A DNA stretch of 64,000 bases from contig NW_024744357.1 in NCBI RefSeq assembly GCF_018991925.1, forward strand, positions 4,867,919 to 4,931,918, given 5' to 3'. Position numbers and translations under genes: made by a program. The DNA comes from Homarus americanus. Taxonomy: Eukaryota; Arthropoda; Malacostraca; Decapoda; Nephropidae. Below, piece after piece: positions 49,127 to 60,716 of this stretch; the first letter of the stretch is position 1, and each line of letters starts with the position of its first letter. Below the pieces are notes generated by a model, which was not told the origin of the DNA, searched no databases, and saw only the letters and a list, made by a program, of their open reading frames with translations.

Positions 49127-49184
<58 letters not shown>

Positions 49185-49399
49185 TCTCTCTCTCTCTCTC
49201 TCTCATGATCGATACAACCTCACCTCCTCAGCGGCGTGAATATTCAATTATAACTCAGTTTGTTGAGACTATACCAACACTAGTTATCGCTGCAGCTGTC
49301 ATCATCCATCACCATTACGCGTGAGTCCATGACGAGTCAGTTGGCCCAGGAAGATAAAAAAAAATAAAGTATAATATAAACAACTTCTAATAGACAATG
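48601..49399. other. Intergenic, simple repeats
   Basis: A CTCCC-rich tract (48597-48735), a (CA)n run (49131-49181) and a CT run (49184-49204). No gene; the end of the dpr-like transcript lies just beyond. Confidence 0.6.
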
Positions 49400-49405
49400 T
49401 TTATT
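49400..49405 (-). terminator. Probable poly(A) signal of the dpr-like gene
   Basis: AATAAA on the minus strand, about 70 bp downstream of the stop codon at 49476. Position and sequence suit 3'-end processing; no other candidate is nearer. Confidence 0.55.
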
Positions 49406-49475
49406 CTAAAAAAATATTAAGTTTAATCTTACACACAAAATACATGGAGCCATTAATTTTCACCAGTTATTACAC

Positions 49476-49966
49476 CTAACGCTGGAGACGGGAGAAGTGG
49501 CTGAGAGTCAGAAACAGAGAGACACACAGGGCGAGAGTAACTGCTGCCACTACCACCCATTGTGACCCACACTGTCTGGAGGGTGCCGACACGCCCATCT
49601 CTCCCGCCCTTGTGGACCCGACGAACCCCTGGCAGAGTGACCGAAGCCTCAACTGGCAGATTATGGCAACTCGGTAGATCAGAGCCATCAGGACCAGGCC
49701 GGCGACCATACTAACACCAGATGCTAGTAATATCCAGTAGTAGTAGTAGGAGGAGCAGTCTGTGGGGGAGGTGGACACCGTGTATTGGGAGCACCACAGC
49801 AGAGCGCCCACCACAGTACTGCTGGTGGTGGTGATGAGGGCGTGGTGGTGGTGGGTGAGGGAGGTGATCAGGGTGGCCAGTACACCAGCAGGAAACACCA
49901 ACACGGAGGAGGAAGACGGGAGGTGAGGCGCTGAGTTCCCCTGCTGCATGGCCGCCGGCCGCTCGT
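49476..49966 (-). CDS. Dpr/Zig-8-like protein, last coding exon
   Basis: The acceptor TGTTGTGTTACAG precedes 49966, and the exon starts in phase 1, joining the split codon (G+AC) to give DERPAAMQQGN. That motif matches the segment after Ig2 in Drosophila Dpr proteins (GExPAAMQxG), where a short hydrophobic tail or GPI signal normally ends the chain. Here 163 residues follow, with hydrophobic stretches at about 22-36, 43-60, 76-104 and 137-156 of this exon. The last is close to the C-terminus (stop at 49476). The protein may therefore be anchored by several membrane spans or by a GPI signal. The extended tail is unusual; a retained intron or alternative stop is possible. Confidence 0.8.
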
Positions 49967-50004
49967 CTGTAACACAACACACTCTATTATATACCAAGAT
50001 GATG

Positions 50005-50285
50005 ACGATGGTTTAACTCTTTGAGGACGATGGTTTAACCCTTTTGATGACGATGGTTTAACCCTTTAATGACGATGGTTTAACCCTTTGAGGATTATGG
50101 TTTAACCCTTTGATGACGATGGTTTAACCCTTTTGATGACGATGGTTTAACCCTTTGAGGACGATGGTTTAACCCTCTGATGACGATGGTTTAACCCTTT
50201 TGATGACGATGGTTTAACCCTTTAATGACGATGGTTTAACCCTTTTAAGGACGATGGTTTAACCCTCCAGGACTCAAAGGGTTAA
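50005..50285. repeat. 22-24-bp minisatellite (GATGGTTTAACCCTTTGAGG)
   Basis: About 12 units. The same repeat family recurs in the next intron at 52375-52790. Confidence 0.95.
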
Positions 50286-50847
50286 TATTATTCATCTTTA
50301 AACACGTAAAACACCTTTGAGTTAATGACCCTAATATATAAAACAGGTGCAGGAATGAGGAGCGAACTATGTCAGGTGTGAGCGTGGTTAATCACCTCAT
50401 AGAACTCATACAGACACACACCATACTAATCTCTCTCTAGCAATGTATATTTTTTTTTAATTTTCCCCATAGCTATAGATCATCAGTATATAATTTGATT
50501 CAGAAAGTAAATTAATCCAACAAAAGTCAGCTATAGTAAGTGTTCTGAATATAAGGAAATCTTCATCGCTCTCACACAGTTCATATAGGTGAGGCAATAT
50601 ACCTTTGAGAATCATTAATCGTGTTACTTATTACAGGTGAGATAAGTTACAGGTGAGTTAAGTTACAGGTGAGATAAGTTACAGGTGAGTTAAGTTACAG
50701 GTGAGATAAGTTACAGGTGAGAGAAGTGAGAGAAAGATCAACACAATCATCAGGTCACTATAAAAATGGTGAGAGTGTTTAGTGGAGACATGATGTGATG
50801 TCTTCCAGTGCACCGTTACCTTTCACCATCACAGAACACACTTAACC

Positions 50848-50918
<71 letters not shown>

Positions 50919-51204
50919 CTCTTCACGGGGTTAAAAAAAAGAAGCTTCTCAGATCAGTCACAGCTCAATTAGGTTATAATGAATCAGTATGAAGGCCTTA
51001 TCCACCCTTAATTGCCTCACCCGAATCACTTCAAGAGGATAAGTCAAGAGGGTGAACGAGAGAAGCTTCGAACCAGGCAACTCATTAGAAAAAAGATACC
51101 ATGAAGCTTCGAATCACTGAGCCTTTACCAGACTTAGAGATTCGAGGTGCAGTGAGTGAGGGACTTGGGATTAATAACTAAATTGTCATTCCTGGTCTAG
51201 TGTT

Positions 51205-51465
51205 GCCTGCTGGAAATCACGTGAAATACTTTATGTTGCCTGTTTAAAAGCTTGAAATCACGTGAAATACTTTGTGTTGTTTGTTGAAAAGCTTGAAATC
51301 ACGTGAAATACTTTAAGTTGCATGTTTAAAGCTTAAAATCACGTGGAAGGCTTTGTGTTACCTGTTTAAAAGCTTGAAATCACGTGAAATACTTTGTGTT
51401 GTCTGTTTAAAAGCTTGAAATCACGTGAAATACTTTGTGTTGTCTGTTTACAAGCTTGAAACCAC
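51205..51465. repeat. 41-bp tandem repeat, about 6 units
   Basis: Units carry GAAATCACGTGAAATACTTT and a GTTTAAAAGCTT junction. Each unit contains CACGTG or a close variant. Confidence 0.9.
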
Positions 51466-51609
51466 CTAGAAAGGGATTGGTTAATAACACACGGTGATCG
51501 AAAAGTCCCTGTGCACTTACACTATAATTTACAGTAGAGTTGTTCCTTTTTATACCTGCATTGTTATAAGAAAAAATCTATTTACAGTAAACACCATTTA
51601 CAACATTTC

Positions 51610-51865
51610 CTGGTGAGGGAGAGGAAGGGGTGAGAGGAGGAGGAGGAGGAGGAACGAGGTTAAGGAAGAGGAAGGGGTGGGGAGGAGGAGGACGAGGAGG
51701 AACGAGGTTAAGGGAGAGGAAGGGGTGGGAGGAGGAGGAGGAGGAGGAACGAGGTTAAGGAAGAGGAAGGGGTGGGAGGAGGAGGAGGAGGGACGAGGTT
51801 GAGGGAGAGGAAGGGGTGGGAGGAGGAGGAGGAGGGACGAAGTTGAGGGAGAGGAAGAAGTCGAG
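51610..51865. repeat. 45-bp AGG-rich minisatellite
   Basis: About five units of GAGGTTAAGGAAGAGGAAGG plus (GGA)n. It ends about 20 bp from the donor site of exon 3 on the minus strand. Confidence 0.9.
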
Positions 51866-51885
51866 GAGGAAGAGGGGTCACTCAC

Positions 51886-52077
51886 CTACAATGACGTTTA
51901 ACAGGAGGGAGGCCGGTGTACCACTCGATGGGGAACAGGTATAATTCGCCGAGTCGCTAGGGTGAGCATCCTTCAGTAGCAGGTGACTCACTCCGTCAGC
52001 CTCTGTCACTACCTGGATACGGCCGCCGCTGGTGTCATATTCCACCAGTCTCTCTCCCTTATACCATAGAATGTAAC
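51886..52077 (-). CDS. Dpr/Zig-8-like protein, exon for most of Ig domain 2
   Basis: The exon has an acceptor (GTATGTCGGCAG) and donor (G|GTGAGT), phase 1 at both ends, 192 bp. It reads from the Ig C strand (YILWYKGERLVEYD) through the E and F strands (GVSHLLLKDAHPSDSANYTC, with the second Ig cysteine) to the G strand (ASLLLNVIV). The pattern W...DxxxY.C is diagnostic for Ig folds, and PSDSANYTCSPS with NPAS-like residues after it is characteristic of Dpr Ig2. The exon joins without frameshift to the exon at 62552-62650 and to the last exon. It is the extracellular, membrane-proximal domain. Confidence 0.88.
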
Positions 52078-52140
52078 CTGCCGACATACACACAGACACA
52101 CAGGTTAGGAGATGACTTATTAGTATGTGGGAGGGGGGAA

Positions 52141-52143
<3 letters not shown>

Positions 52144-52206
<63 letters not shown>
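52144..52206. repeat. (TG)n microsatellite
   Basis: About 31 TG repeats just upstream of exon 3. Confidence 0.95.
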
Positions 52207-52209
<3 letters not shown>

Positions 52210-52374
52210 ACTCATATACGTAGCTGCTAGATCGATCGACATGACCTAAATGCATATTATCTGTGAACCAATTTATAGCATATGGCGTGTTTGGGCGACA
52301 CTTTACTGGGAGTTGGTAACGTTTGACGGTGTTTGGGTAGAGTTGGTAACACTGGCTGGTGAGGAAATATTAAA

Positions 52375-52790
52375 AATGAGGATGGTTTAACCCTTTGAGG
52401 ATGATGGTTTAACCCTTTGAGGATGATGGTTTAACCCTTTGAGGACGATGGTTTAACCTTTTGAGGATGATGGTTTAACCCTTTGAGGATGATGGTTTAA
52501 CCCTTTGAGGATGATGGTTTAACCCTTTGAGAATGATGGTTTAACCCTTTGAGAACGATGGTTTAACCCTTTGACGGCGATGGTTTAACCCTTTGAGAAC
52601 GATGGTTTAACCCTTTGAGAACGATGGTTTAACCCTTTGAGAACGATGGTTAAACCTTTGACGGCGATGGTTTAACCCTTTGAGAACGATGGTTTAACCC
52701 TTTGAGAACGATGGTTTAACCCTTTGAGAACGATGGTTTAACCCTTTGAGAACGATGGTTTAACCCTTTGAGAACGATGGTTTAACTTTC
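52375..52790. repeat. 22-bp minisatellite (GATGGTTTAACCCTTTGAG)
   Basis: About 19 units of the same family as 50005-50285, with GAGGAT, GAGAAC and GACGGC linker variants. Confidence 0.95.
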
Positions 52791-52837
52791 CGGCTGTCTC
52801 TGAATTTTTCTCATACTATAATGCAACTGGCCGAGGG

Positions 52838-53172
52838 GTTGGAGGGGGGTGGGGAGGGGGGCGTGGGGAGGGGGGGAGGGGAGGCGTGGGGAGGAGGGGG
52901 CGTGTGGGGAGGAGGGGGCGGGAGGAGGGGGTGGGGAGGAGGGGGGGGCGTGGGGAGGAGGGGGGCGTGTGGGGAGGAGGGGCGGTGGGGAGGAGGGCGG
53001 GAGGGAGGGGGGCGTGGGGAGGGAGGGGGGGTGGGGAGGGAGGGGGCGGGGAGGGGGGGGGGTGGGAGGGGGGGTGGGGAGGGGGGGCGTGGGGAGGAGG
53101 GCGGGTGGGAGGAGGGGGGTGGGGGAGGGAGGGGAGGGGAGGGGGGTGTCTGGGGAGGAGAAGGGGGCGTGT
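52838..53172 (+). repeat. G-rich array with quadruplex potential
   Basis: More than 300 bp of GGGGAGGAGGGGGGCGTG-like units: dozens of runs of four or more G on the + strand, which is the non-transcribed-sense strand here. Glycine/arginine-rich readings are artefacts. Confidence 0.9.
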
Positions 53173-53448
53173 GGGGAGGAGGGGGTGTCTCCAGCTCTAA
53201 GGACGCTGAAGGAGAAGGAGGACAAGGAGGAGAACGTGGGACTGGCCAGAGGATCCCCTAGATATCCCTGAATTTGGACCCCAGGACGCCCTTATAAGAG
53301 GTTCCTGAGCCCTGAGCCCGCAGGCTTATTTATGGTTGGTTTATTTTATTTATTTATTATAAAAAATCTGGGTTTTATTTTTTTTTCTGAAACGAAACTA
53401 AAATTACGTGTTTGTCCGGGGAATTTTTTTAATGTAAACGTAAAGTAA

Positions 53449-54101
53449 TTGTCTGTCTGTCTGTCTGTCTGTATGTCTGTCTGTCTGTCTGTCTGTATGT
53501 CTGTCTGTCTGTCTGTCTGTTCATGTCTGTATGTCTGCTGTCTGTGTCTGTGTTCGTTCGTTCGTCTGTCTGTGTCTGTATGTCTGTTCGTCTGTCTGTC
53601 TGGTCTGTCTGTTCGTGTCTTCTGTCTGTCTGTCTGTCTGTCTGTCTTGTGTTCTGTATGTCTGTCTGTTCGTGTCTGTATGTCTGTTTGTCTGTCTGTT
53701 CGTGTCTGTCTGTCTGTCTGTCTGTGTCTGTCTGTGTCTGTATGTCTGTCTGTCTGTCTGTCTGTGTCTGTCTGTCTGTCTGTCTGTGTCTGTCTGTGTC
53801 TTGTATGTCTCTGTCTGTGTCTGTCTGTTCGTATGTCTGTCTGTGTTGTCTGTCTGTGTCTGTATGTCTGTCTGTCTGTCTGTCTGTGTCTGTATGTCTG
53901 TCTGTCTGTCCTGTCTGTCTGTCGTCTGTCTGTCTGTGTCTCTCTGTCTGTCTGTCTGTCTGTCTTGCTGTGCCATGTCTGTCTGTGTCTGTCGTATGTC
54001 TGTCTGTCTCTGTCTGTCTGTGTCTGTATGTCTGTCTGTCTGTCTGTCTGTGTCTGTATGTCTGTCTGTCTGTCTGTCTGTCTGTGTCGTCTGTCTGTCT
54101 A

Positions 54102-54132
<31 letters not shown>

Positions 54133-54203
54133 ATGTGTCTCTGTCTGTCTGTCTGTCTGTCTGTATGTCTGTGTCTCTGTCTGTCTGTCTGTCTGTCTGT
54201 CTG
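53449..54203. repeat. (TCTG)n tetranucleotide array, about 750 bp
   Basis: TCTG repeats with TATG, TGTC and TTCG variants. All six frames are nearly open, so the long Cys/Leu/Ser/Val readings are not genes. Confidence 0.97.
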
Positions 54204-54383
54204 TTTTATTCATTTTTCTTAAGATAAATATTAAATGTTTGTTTGTTTGTTTTTTCTTTTAGGTGTCGGTATAATATAACGTGGCGACTTTTTGTGCACG
54301 AAATTAAATTAGTTTTTTTTCTTTTTCCAAGAACAAAATACGACTCTTTTTTTATTTTTTGCTTCACGTGATTCTATATAAAA

Positions 54384-54386
<3 letters not shown>

Positions 54387-54446
<60 letters not shown>
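54387..54446. repeat. (TG)n microsatellite, then (CTC)n tract
   Basis: About 30 TG repeats. A CTC/CTT tract follows at 54530-54608. Confidence 0.95.
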
Positions 54447-54448
<2 letters not shown>

Positions 54449-54944
54449 CGTGTTATTTAATGGCTCGGTAATTTGCATAACAGAATAGATCAAATTCGTG
54501 GAAATGTGGTGTGAGGATTGTCTGTTTGTCCTCCTCCTCCTCCTCCTCCTCCTCCTCTCTCCTCCTCTTCCTCCTCCTCCTCTTCTTCCTCCTCCTCTTC
54601 CTCCTCCCTCAGTCACCTTTCTCGCCCCCCACCTTGAACCATCCGACAGGTGTATGGAAGGTAAAGGTAAGGCCAGGTAACAGGTATAGAGAGGCTGGGC
54701 AGGTGTGTATTGATTGAGATTAGGCCAGATGACAGGTGTGTACTGATTGAAGTTAAGCCAGGTGACAGGTGTAGAGAGGCTGGGCAGGTGTGTACTGGTT
54801 GACTACCGATTACTACACCTGCCTCAACACTCAGGTGGGCAGCACTAACACCTGGGGAGGTTTTTTTATTAAAGTGGATCTGCTCTCGCGTTCTGCCCTC
54901 CCCCCCAAATAAACAAAACATAACAGGCGTATGATAATGGTATC

Positions 54945-54990
54945 CTTCCTTCCTTCCTTCCTTCCTTCCTTCCTTCCTTCCTTCCTTCCT
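54945..54990. repeat. (CTTC)n microsatellite
   Basis: About 12 CTTC repeats, then C/T-rich sequence to about 55105. Confidence 0.9.
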
Positions 54991-55104
54991 CCATTCATTC
55001 ATTTCTGCCTTCCTTCCTTCCCTTCATTCCCTCCTCCTTCCTTCCCTCTCTCTCCTTCATCTACCCACCCCACCCAACCCTCCCTTCTCTTCCCACCTCC
55101 TCAG

Positions 55105-55335
55105 GGCAGGGGTGGGTCAGTTTAGGGCAGGTGCAGTTTAGGGCAGAGTGGGTCAGTTTAGGGCAAGTGGGTCAGTTTAGGGCAGGGTGGTCAGTTTAGG
55201 GCAGGGTAGGTCAGTTTAGGGCAGGGTGGGTCAGTTTAGGGCAGAGTGGGTCAGTTGGGGCAGGTGGGTCGTTTAGGGGGAGAGTGGGTCAGTTAGGGCA
55301 GGAGTGGGTCAGTTTAGGGCAGGGTGGGGTCGTTT
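55105..55335. repeat. 20-22-bp minisatellite (GGGTCAGTTTAGGGCAG)
   Basis: About 11 units with one- or two-base length variation. Confidence 0.9.
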
Positions 55336-55448
55336 ATCATAGGACTCCCCACCTCTTTTGTTTTTTCTAAATAATAAATAAAATTTTATTTAGTCTAAAA
55401 CAAACTTACTTATTCACTCGTTTAAATCTTTTTTATGGTGTATATGTT

Positions 55449-55998
55449 GACGTCACAGGAGAGACATATAGCCCTATGACGTCTGGGAGAGTACATATAG
55501 CCCTATGACGTCAGGAGAGATACATATAGCCCTCTGACGTCACAGGAGAAGATACATATAGCCCTCTGACGTCACGGAGAGATACATATAGCCTCTGACG
55601 TCACAGGAAGAGATACATATAGCCCTCTGACGTCAGGGGAGAGATACATATAGCCCTCTGACGTCACAGGAGAAGATACATATAGCCCTCTGACGTCACA
55701 GGAGAGAGATACATATAGCCCTCTGACGTCACAGGAGAGATACATATAGCCCTTTGACGTCACAGGAGAGAGATACATATAGCCCTCTGACGTCACAGGA
55801 GAGGGAGAGATACATATAGCCCTCTGACGTCAAAGAGGATGGATACATTTAGCCCTCTGACGTCACAGGGGATGGATACATATAGCCCTCTGACGTCACA
55901 GAAGAGGGATACATATATCCTTCTGACATCAGAGGATATACACACATATATATCCGTCTGACGTCACCGGAGATACACATATATTCTTCTGACGTCAC
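55449..55998. repeat. 31-35-bp minisatellite with a CRE site per unit
   Basis: Units contain ATACATATAGCCCTCTGACG and TGACGTCACAGGAGAG. By my count 16 units carry the perfect palindrome TGACGTCA, the canonical CREB/ATF binding site. Units at the right end are diverged. Confidence 0.95.
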
Positions 55999-56314
55999 TA
56001 GGATGTCATATTGCCTATCTTATAACCTGACATCCTGACATCCTTTACACTGTTATTTCCCGATCCCAAAATATACGCAACACACAGCTTAGGTACACAA
56101 AATTTACACCTGTAGAATTATATCCAAGTTTTGACGCTACAAAATTTTGCTGTATCTGTATTTTGTAACTATATTTTTGGACCAGACTCTGAATGAATGA
56201 AGTGTAAATTATTCACCAGTTGTTTTATTCAATATGTACCGCAATGGACGTAGTGTTTTAAAAGGGAACCAACACACCCACAGGTAATTAAAGGGATGAT
56301 GGACACCTGGGGAG

Positions 56315-56450
<136 letters not shown>

Positions 56451-56719
56451 GATATACACCAACATACTGATTAACGAACTAACTCACTCTCCCTCCTCAC
56501 GCATAAGTCTTCCCGCTGGCGTATCCTTAACAAGAGGACGAGGTGTTAGAAGCGAGAGACATCCGAACGTGAATGACATTTAAGGTTGAAATACCAGTAA
56601 ACTAATAATGCAATTTGACCTCTAACCTTCACGACGTTAATGTTAGGATGGCATAGCTTAGCTTCCTTCCGCCTCAATATCAATTTTTATATTCGCTCTT
56701 TCAGGGGTTTTGATGGTGG

Positions 56720-57200
56720 GGTGGTGGTCTTTGTGGTAGGGAGGGGGAGGGTCTTGAGGGGTAGGAGGCTTTGTGGCTGGGGAAGGGGTGGGGAGGGTCT
56801 TTGTGGCTGGGGGAGGGGTAGGGAGGTCTTTGTGGCTGGGGGAGGGTAGGGGAGGTCTTTGTGGCTGGGGAAGGGGGTGGGGGAGGTCTTTGGCTGGGAG
56901 GGTAGGGGTCTTTGTGGCTGGGGAGGTGGGGAGATCTTTGTGGTGGGGAGGTAGGGAGGTCTGTGGTGGGGGGGGGTGGGGAGGTCTTTGTGGCTGGGGA
57001 GGGGGGGAGGTCTTTGTGGCTGGGGAAGGGGGTGGGGAGGGTCTTTGTGGCTGGGGAGGGGGTGGGGAGGGTCTTTGTGGCTGGGAGGGGGGTGGGGAGG
57101 GTCTTTGTGGCTGGGGAAAGGGGGGTAGGGGAGGGTCTTTGTGGCTGGGAAGGGGGGTAGGGGAGGGTCTTTGTGGCTGGGGGAGGGGGTAGGGGGGTCT
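56720..57200 (+). repeat. About 30-bp G-rich minisatellite
   Basis: Units of GGTCTTTGTGGCTGGGGA plus G-rich linkers, about 16 copies, with quadruplex-like G runs. Glycine-rich readings are artefacts. Confidence 0.9.
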
Positions 57201-57278
57201 TTATGTTGTTTGAAGAGGGAGGGAAAGTAAGAGGAGGAAGAGGTGAGAAAAATTGTTTTGCTGTATTTCACGTTCTGG

Positions 57279-57283
<5 letters not shown>

Positions 57284-57338
<55 letters not shown>
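57284..57338. repeat. (CA)n microsatellite
   Basis: About 27 CA repeats. Confidence 0.95.
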
Positions 57339-57341
<3 letters not shown>

Positions 57342-57429
57342 GCGATAGTTAACACTTTTATAAGCTGTTCGTTCAATAAAATAAAGAATTCAACGAAAGT
57401 ATTTGCAACAAACTATATTATATGAAGAG

Positions 57430-57790
57430 GTAAATGCAATAAAACTATATTCAACAAAAAGTTACTGCAATAAAACGCATATTGCATCAGAAATGTATAT
57501 ACACAATGAAAAAATATTTGCAACAGAATAGCTCGTTACAGTCAACAATACATAACAACTAACATATATTGCATCAAAGAGCACACAACGACAGGTATTA
57601 TAGCACATGAGACAACATATTGCATAAAAAGGTACATTTATATAATAGACCCACAACAAAAACATATTGCAACAAATGTACACGCGACAAAATGTTATTG
57701 TGTTTGTTGCATCAAAAATATGTACTGCAACAAACACAATATCGCAACACAAGAATATACATTGCATCCAAAAAATATATGCAATAAAGA
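57430..57790. repeat. Degenerate repeat of ATTGCAACAAA/ATTGCATCA motifs
   Basis: Irregularly spaced ATATTGCATCA and TGCAACAAA-type motifs recur about every 30 bp, suggesting an old, diverged tandem array. Confidence 0.55.
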
Positions 57791-57997
57791 ATGCAACTTA
57801 AAACTGTAGCCAACAAGGAAACACGAATAGAAATATAGAGATAAAACAAGAGAATAGAAGAGAATAGAAGTGTGAAGTGTAGTGAAGATGTGACCAGAGG
57901 GACGGAGTATTGAGATGGTATAAAGTGTTGCTTAAATTACATTGAAGTTGTTTACATTGGATAGAATTTACAGTCCTGGCCTAGTGGGGGTGGTCGC

Positions 57998-58815
57998 CTG
58001 GACGAACACACAACACCTGGACGGGCACACAACACCTGGACGAACACACAACACCTGGACGAACACACAACACCTGGACGAACACACAACACCTGGACGG
58101 ACACACAACACCTGGACGAACACACAACACCTGGACGGACACACAACACCTGGACGAACACACAACACCTGGACGAACACACAACACCTAGACGAACACA
58201 ACACCTGGACGGCACACAACACCTGGACGGACACACAACACCTGGATGACACACACCTGGACGGACACACAACACCTGGACGGGACACACAACACTGACG
58301 AACACACAACAATCGGACGAACACACACCTGACGGACACACACAACACCTGGACGACACACAACACCTGGACGGACACACACAACACCTGGACTGGACAC
58401 ACAACACCTGGACGAATACACAACACCTGGACGAACACACAACACCTGGACGGACACACAACACCTGATGAACACACACAACACCTGGACGAACACACAC
58501 AACACCTACGAACACACACACCTGACGACACACACCTGACGGACACACAACACTCTGGATGAACACACAACACCTGGACGGACACACAACACCTGGACGA
58601 ACACACAAACACCTGGACGGACACACAACACCTGGACGAACACACAACACCTGGACGAACACACAACACCTGGACGAACACACAACACCTGGACGAACAC
58701 ACAACACCTGGACGGGTACACAACACCTGGACGAACACACAACACCTGGACGAACACACAACACCTGGACGGGTACACAACACCTGGACGAACACACAAC
58801 ATCTAGACGGACACA
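57998..58815. repeat. 19-bp minisatellite, about 42 units
   Basis: Units of CACACAACACCTGGACGAA with GGACGGA, GGACGGG and single-base deletion variants. Irregular units cluster in the centre (about 58190-58560). Long readings on both strands are artefacts. Confidence 0.95.
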
Positions 58816-59699
58816 GAAAGCAAGGAAGGAGTTTATTTATTAACCAGTAAATACCCTGAAAAATGCTATTATATACAAGATGCCATTTTGCAAAACCTTT
58901 TATGTCATTTTGCTTCATAATACTCATACTATAAATGGACAATATATCCCTCAACACCTTGTGTAGGTTAATAAAATTACCCCAAAAAGTATATTACATT
59001 TTCAAGTTGGTGAAATTTTGTGAAGACATGAGAAATAACGTCTGGTAAAACCTTTGAGAAGTAGAATGTAACTTTAGTTTGACTTGTGATTCATTTCCAA
59101 GTTTTGTGATTCTGTAGGTAAACAATCTCTCGTCTCTCGTACCAACCACAAGAAACTCATCCCAAAGTCTATATGACCTTATAGAGAAAAAAAATAGACT
59201 GAATTATTATTACACATCAAACAGAAAATATTATTAACGTTTACTGAAAGATTAATAGATGGAAAGACGACAGCCAATAGATGTCAGCAAATTGATTCTT
59301 GAGTCAATGAAGTAAAACTCAATGTAACTTATATTTACAGTAGGGGATTAACTATATCCTGGTTTATTAAAACAGGTGTTTACTCTAGACACTGATGGAT
59401 TATAGAGTAAGTTACTGAATATACCGAAGATTTATAATGACACCTCTTTACTGGGGACAGAGGAGGCTAGCTCATAATAAATCCTGGGAGACGTCTATAA
59501 TTCCTGGGTTATAGAAAGACTTAATTTAGAGCGTCAACACCCGACCCTGATAACACTAGTGAAGCCGTCATAGTGGTAGTGTGATTACAAACTCAGTGTA
59601 AACAGTGACTAGTATACAACAATGACTAATTCTGTTTACATTGGTGACGGGAAATTGTTTGCATGTGAGAGGGAAGGAAGGAAGGAGGGAGAGGGGGGG

Positions 59700-59732
59700 T
59701 TAGGTTAGGTTAGGTTAGGTTAGGTTAGGTTA
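59700..59732 (+). repeat. Interstitial (TTAGG)n array in intron
   Basis: Six to seven TTAGG repeats next to a GGAA/GGGA-rich stretch. Confidence 0.9.
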
Positions 59733-59904
59733 TCATCTGATGAAAATACAACTGTGGCGCTAATATTCTTTTATTTACACACAACATAACACAAACACGA
59801 CCAGGAGGTATTAAGTCATTCTGGTGATCATTTTACTCCACCTAAACCACTGACTGAGAACTACCACTAACACACGGACACGAATACCTCCCTATACCCT
59901 CACT

Positions 59905-60122
59905 AAACGCTCCCTTAAACCTCCCTTAAACATCCCTCAACCCTCCCTTAACCCTCCCTTAACCCTCCCTTAACCCTCCCTTAACCCTCCCTTAACCCTC
60001 CCTTAAACCTCCCTTAACCCTCCCTTAACCCTCCCTTAACCCTCCCTTAAACCTCCCTTAAACCTCCCTTAAACCTCCCTTAAACCTCCCTTAAACCTCC
60101 CTTAACCCTCCCTTAACCCTCT
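59905..60122. repeat. 11-bp repeat (CCCTTAACCCT)
   Basis: About 20 units alternate between CCCTTAACCCT and CCCTTAAACCT. The complement, AGGGTTAAGGG, looks like a TTAGGG-type telomere variant. Confidence 0.9.
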
Positions 60123-60337
60123 GTAATCAAAGCCCCATTTACTTTTTTGGGAGGGGGGATCTCTGCCTTTGATCTTTTTCTCTCGCCCATCTGACCTTCG
60201 GGAGCTACAGAAGAAGGAGGAACACACTGTACTCAGTCACTCGGGCCAAGTATCTGAAGTCTTCTATCCTCCACCGTGACATAGCGCCAGGATGCTCCTT
60301 CAACGCCTTTATCTTTCGCTCTAGGAATTCATTCATA

Positions 60338-60410
60338 GCCGGTGCGGTGGACAAGTGGATACATCACACTCACCTCACGTCCTAAAGGTAGTTGGTTCGC
60401 ATCTATGGTA
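60338..60410 (+). ncRNA. tRNA-like SINE head (degenerate)
   Basis: GCCGGTGCGGTGGACAAGTG aligns with the starts of the heads at 37347 and 62015. GGTTCGCATCT (60394-60404) is an imperfect B box. It is probably a SINE of the same family in the intron of the dpr-like gene, not a functional tRNA. Confidence 0.45.
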
Positions 60411-60479
60411 GCTTTAGTTTCACCCTAATGTAAATAGGTACATAGTTTTATAGCTTGGAGATGTGAAGGGTATTGAGTA

Positions 60480-60533
60480 TAGCTAACCTAACCTAACCAA
60501 ACCTAACCAAACCTAACCTAACCTAATCTAATG
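60480..60533 (-). repeat. Degenerate (TTAGG)n array
   Basis: CCTAA repeats with CCAAA variants. Confidence 0.8.
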
Positions 60534-60716
60534 TAACCCAGAGAGAGACGATAAAAAGATACGAACATTTAAGAAAACTCTGAACCTGACGGGGCCTTTA
60601 AAAGCTTCCTTCCCTCTCGTTAATTAGTCCAAGTCCTTCACGGGGCCGCCAGCCAAAACTTACGCCCAACTTAAGCAACAACGGAATAATGAACTAGAAT
60701 GTTTAATATGAAGAGT

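Larger units (their letters stand above)
49967..51885 (-). other. Intron of the dpr-like gene (1.9 kb) with tandem repeats
   Basis: Flanked by GTGAGT and TTACAG in phase 1. It contains a 22-bp GATGGTTTAACCCTTTGAGG array (50005-50285), GGTGAGATAAGTTACA repeats (50633-50725), a (TG)n run (50850-50915), a 41-bp array (51205-51465) and an AGG-rich 45-bp array (51610-51865) next to exon 3. Confidence 0.8.

Noticed and set aside
52782..53271. Gly/Arg-rich and Pro-rich frames of about 100-147 codons
   Set aside because: Simple G-rich repeat within an intron of the dpr-like gene.
53449..54262. Frames of 230-257 codons rich in Cys, Leu, Val and Ser or in Thr, Asp and Arg
   Set aside because: They are TCTG tetranucleotide translations, open on both strands.
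57952..58957. Frames of 281 and 329 codons (CVRPGVV repeats) on the minus strand
   Set aside because: 19-bp minisatellite translations. The frame is kept only because 19 x 3 is a multiple of three.
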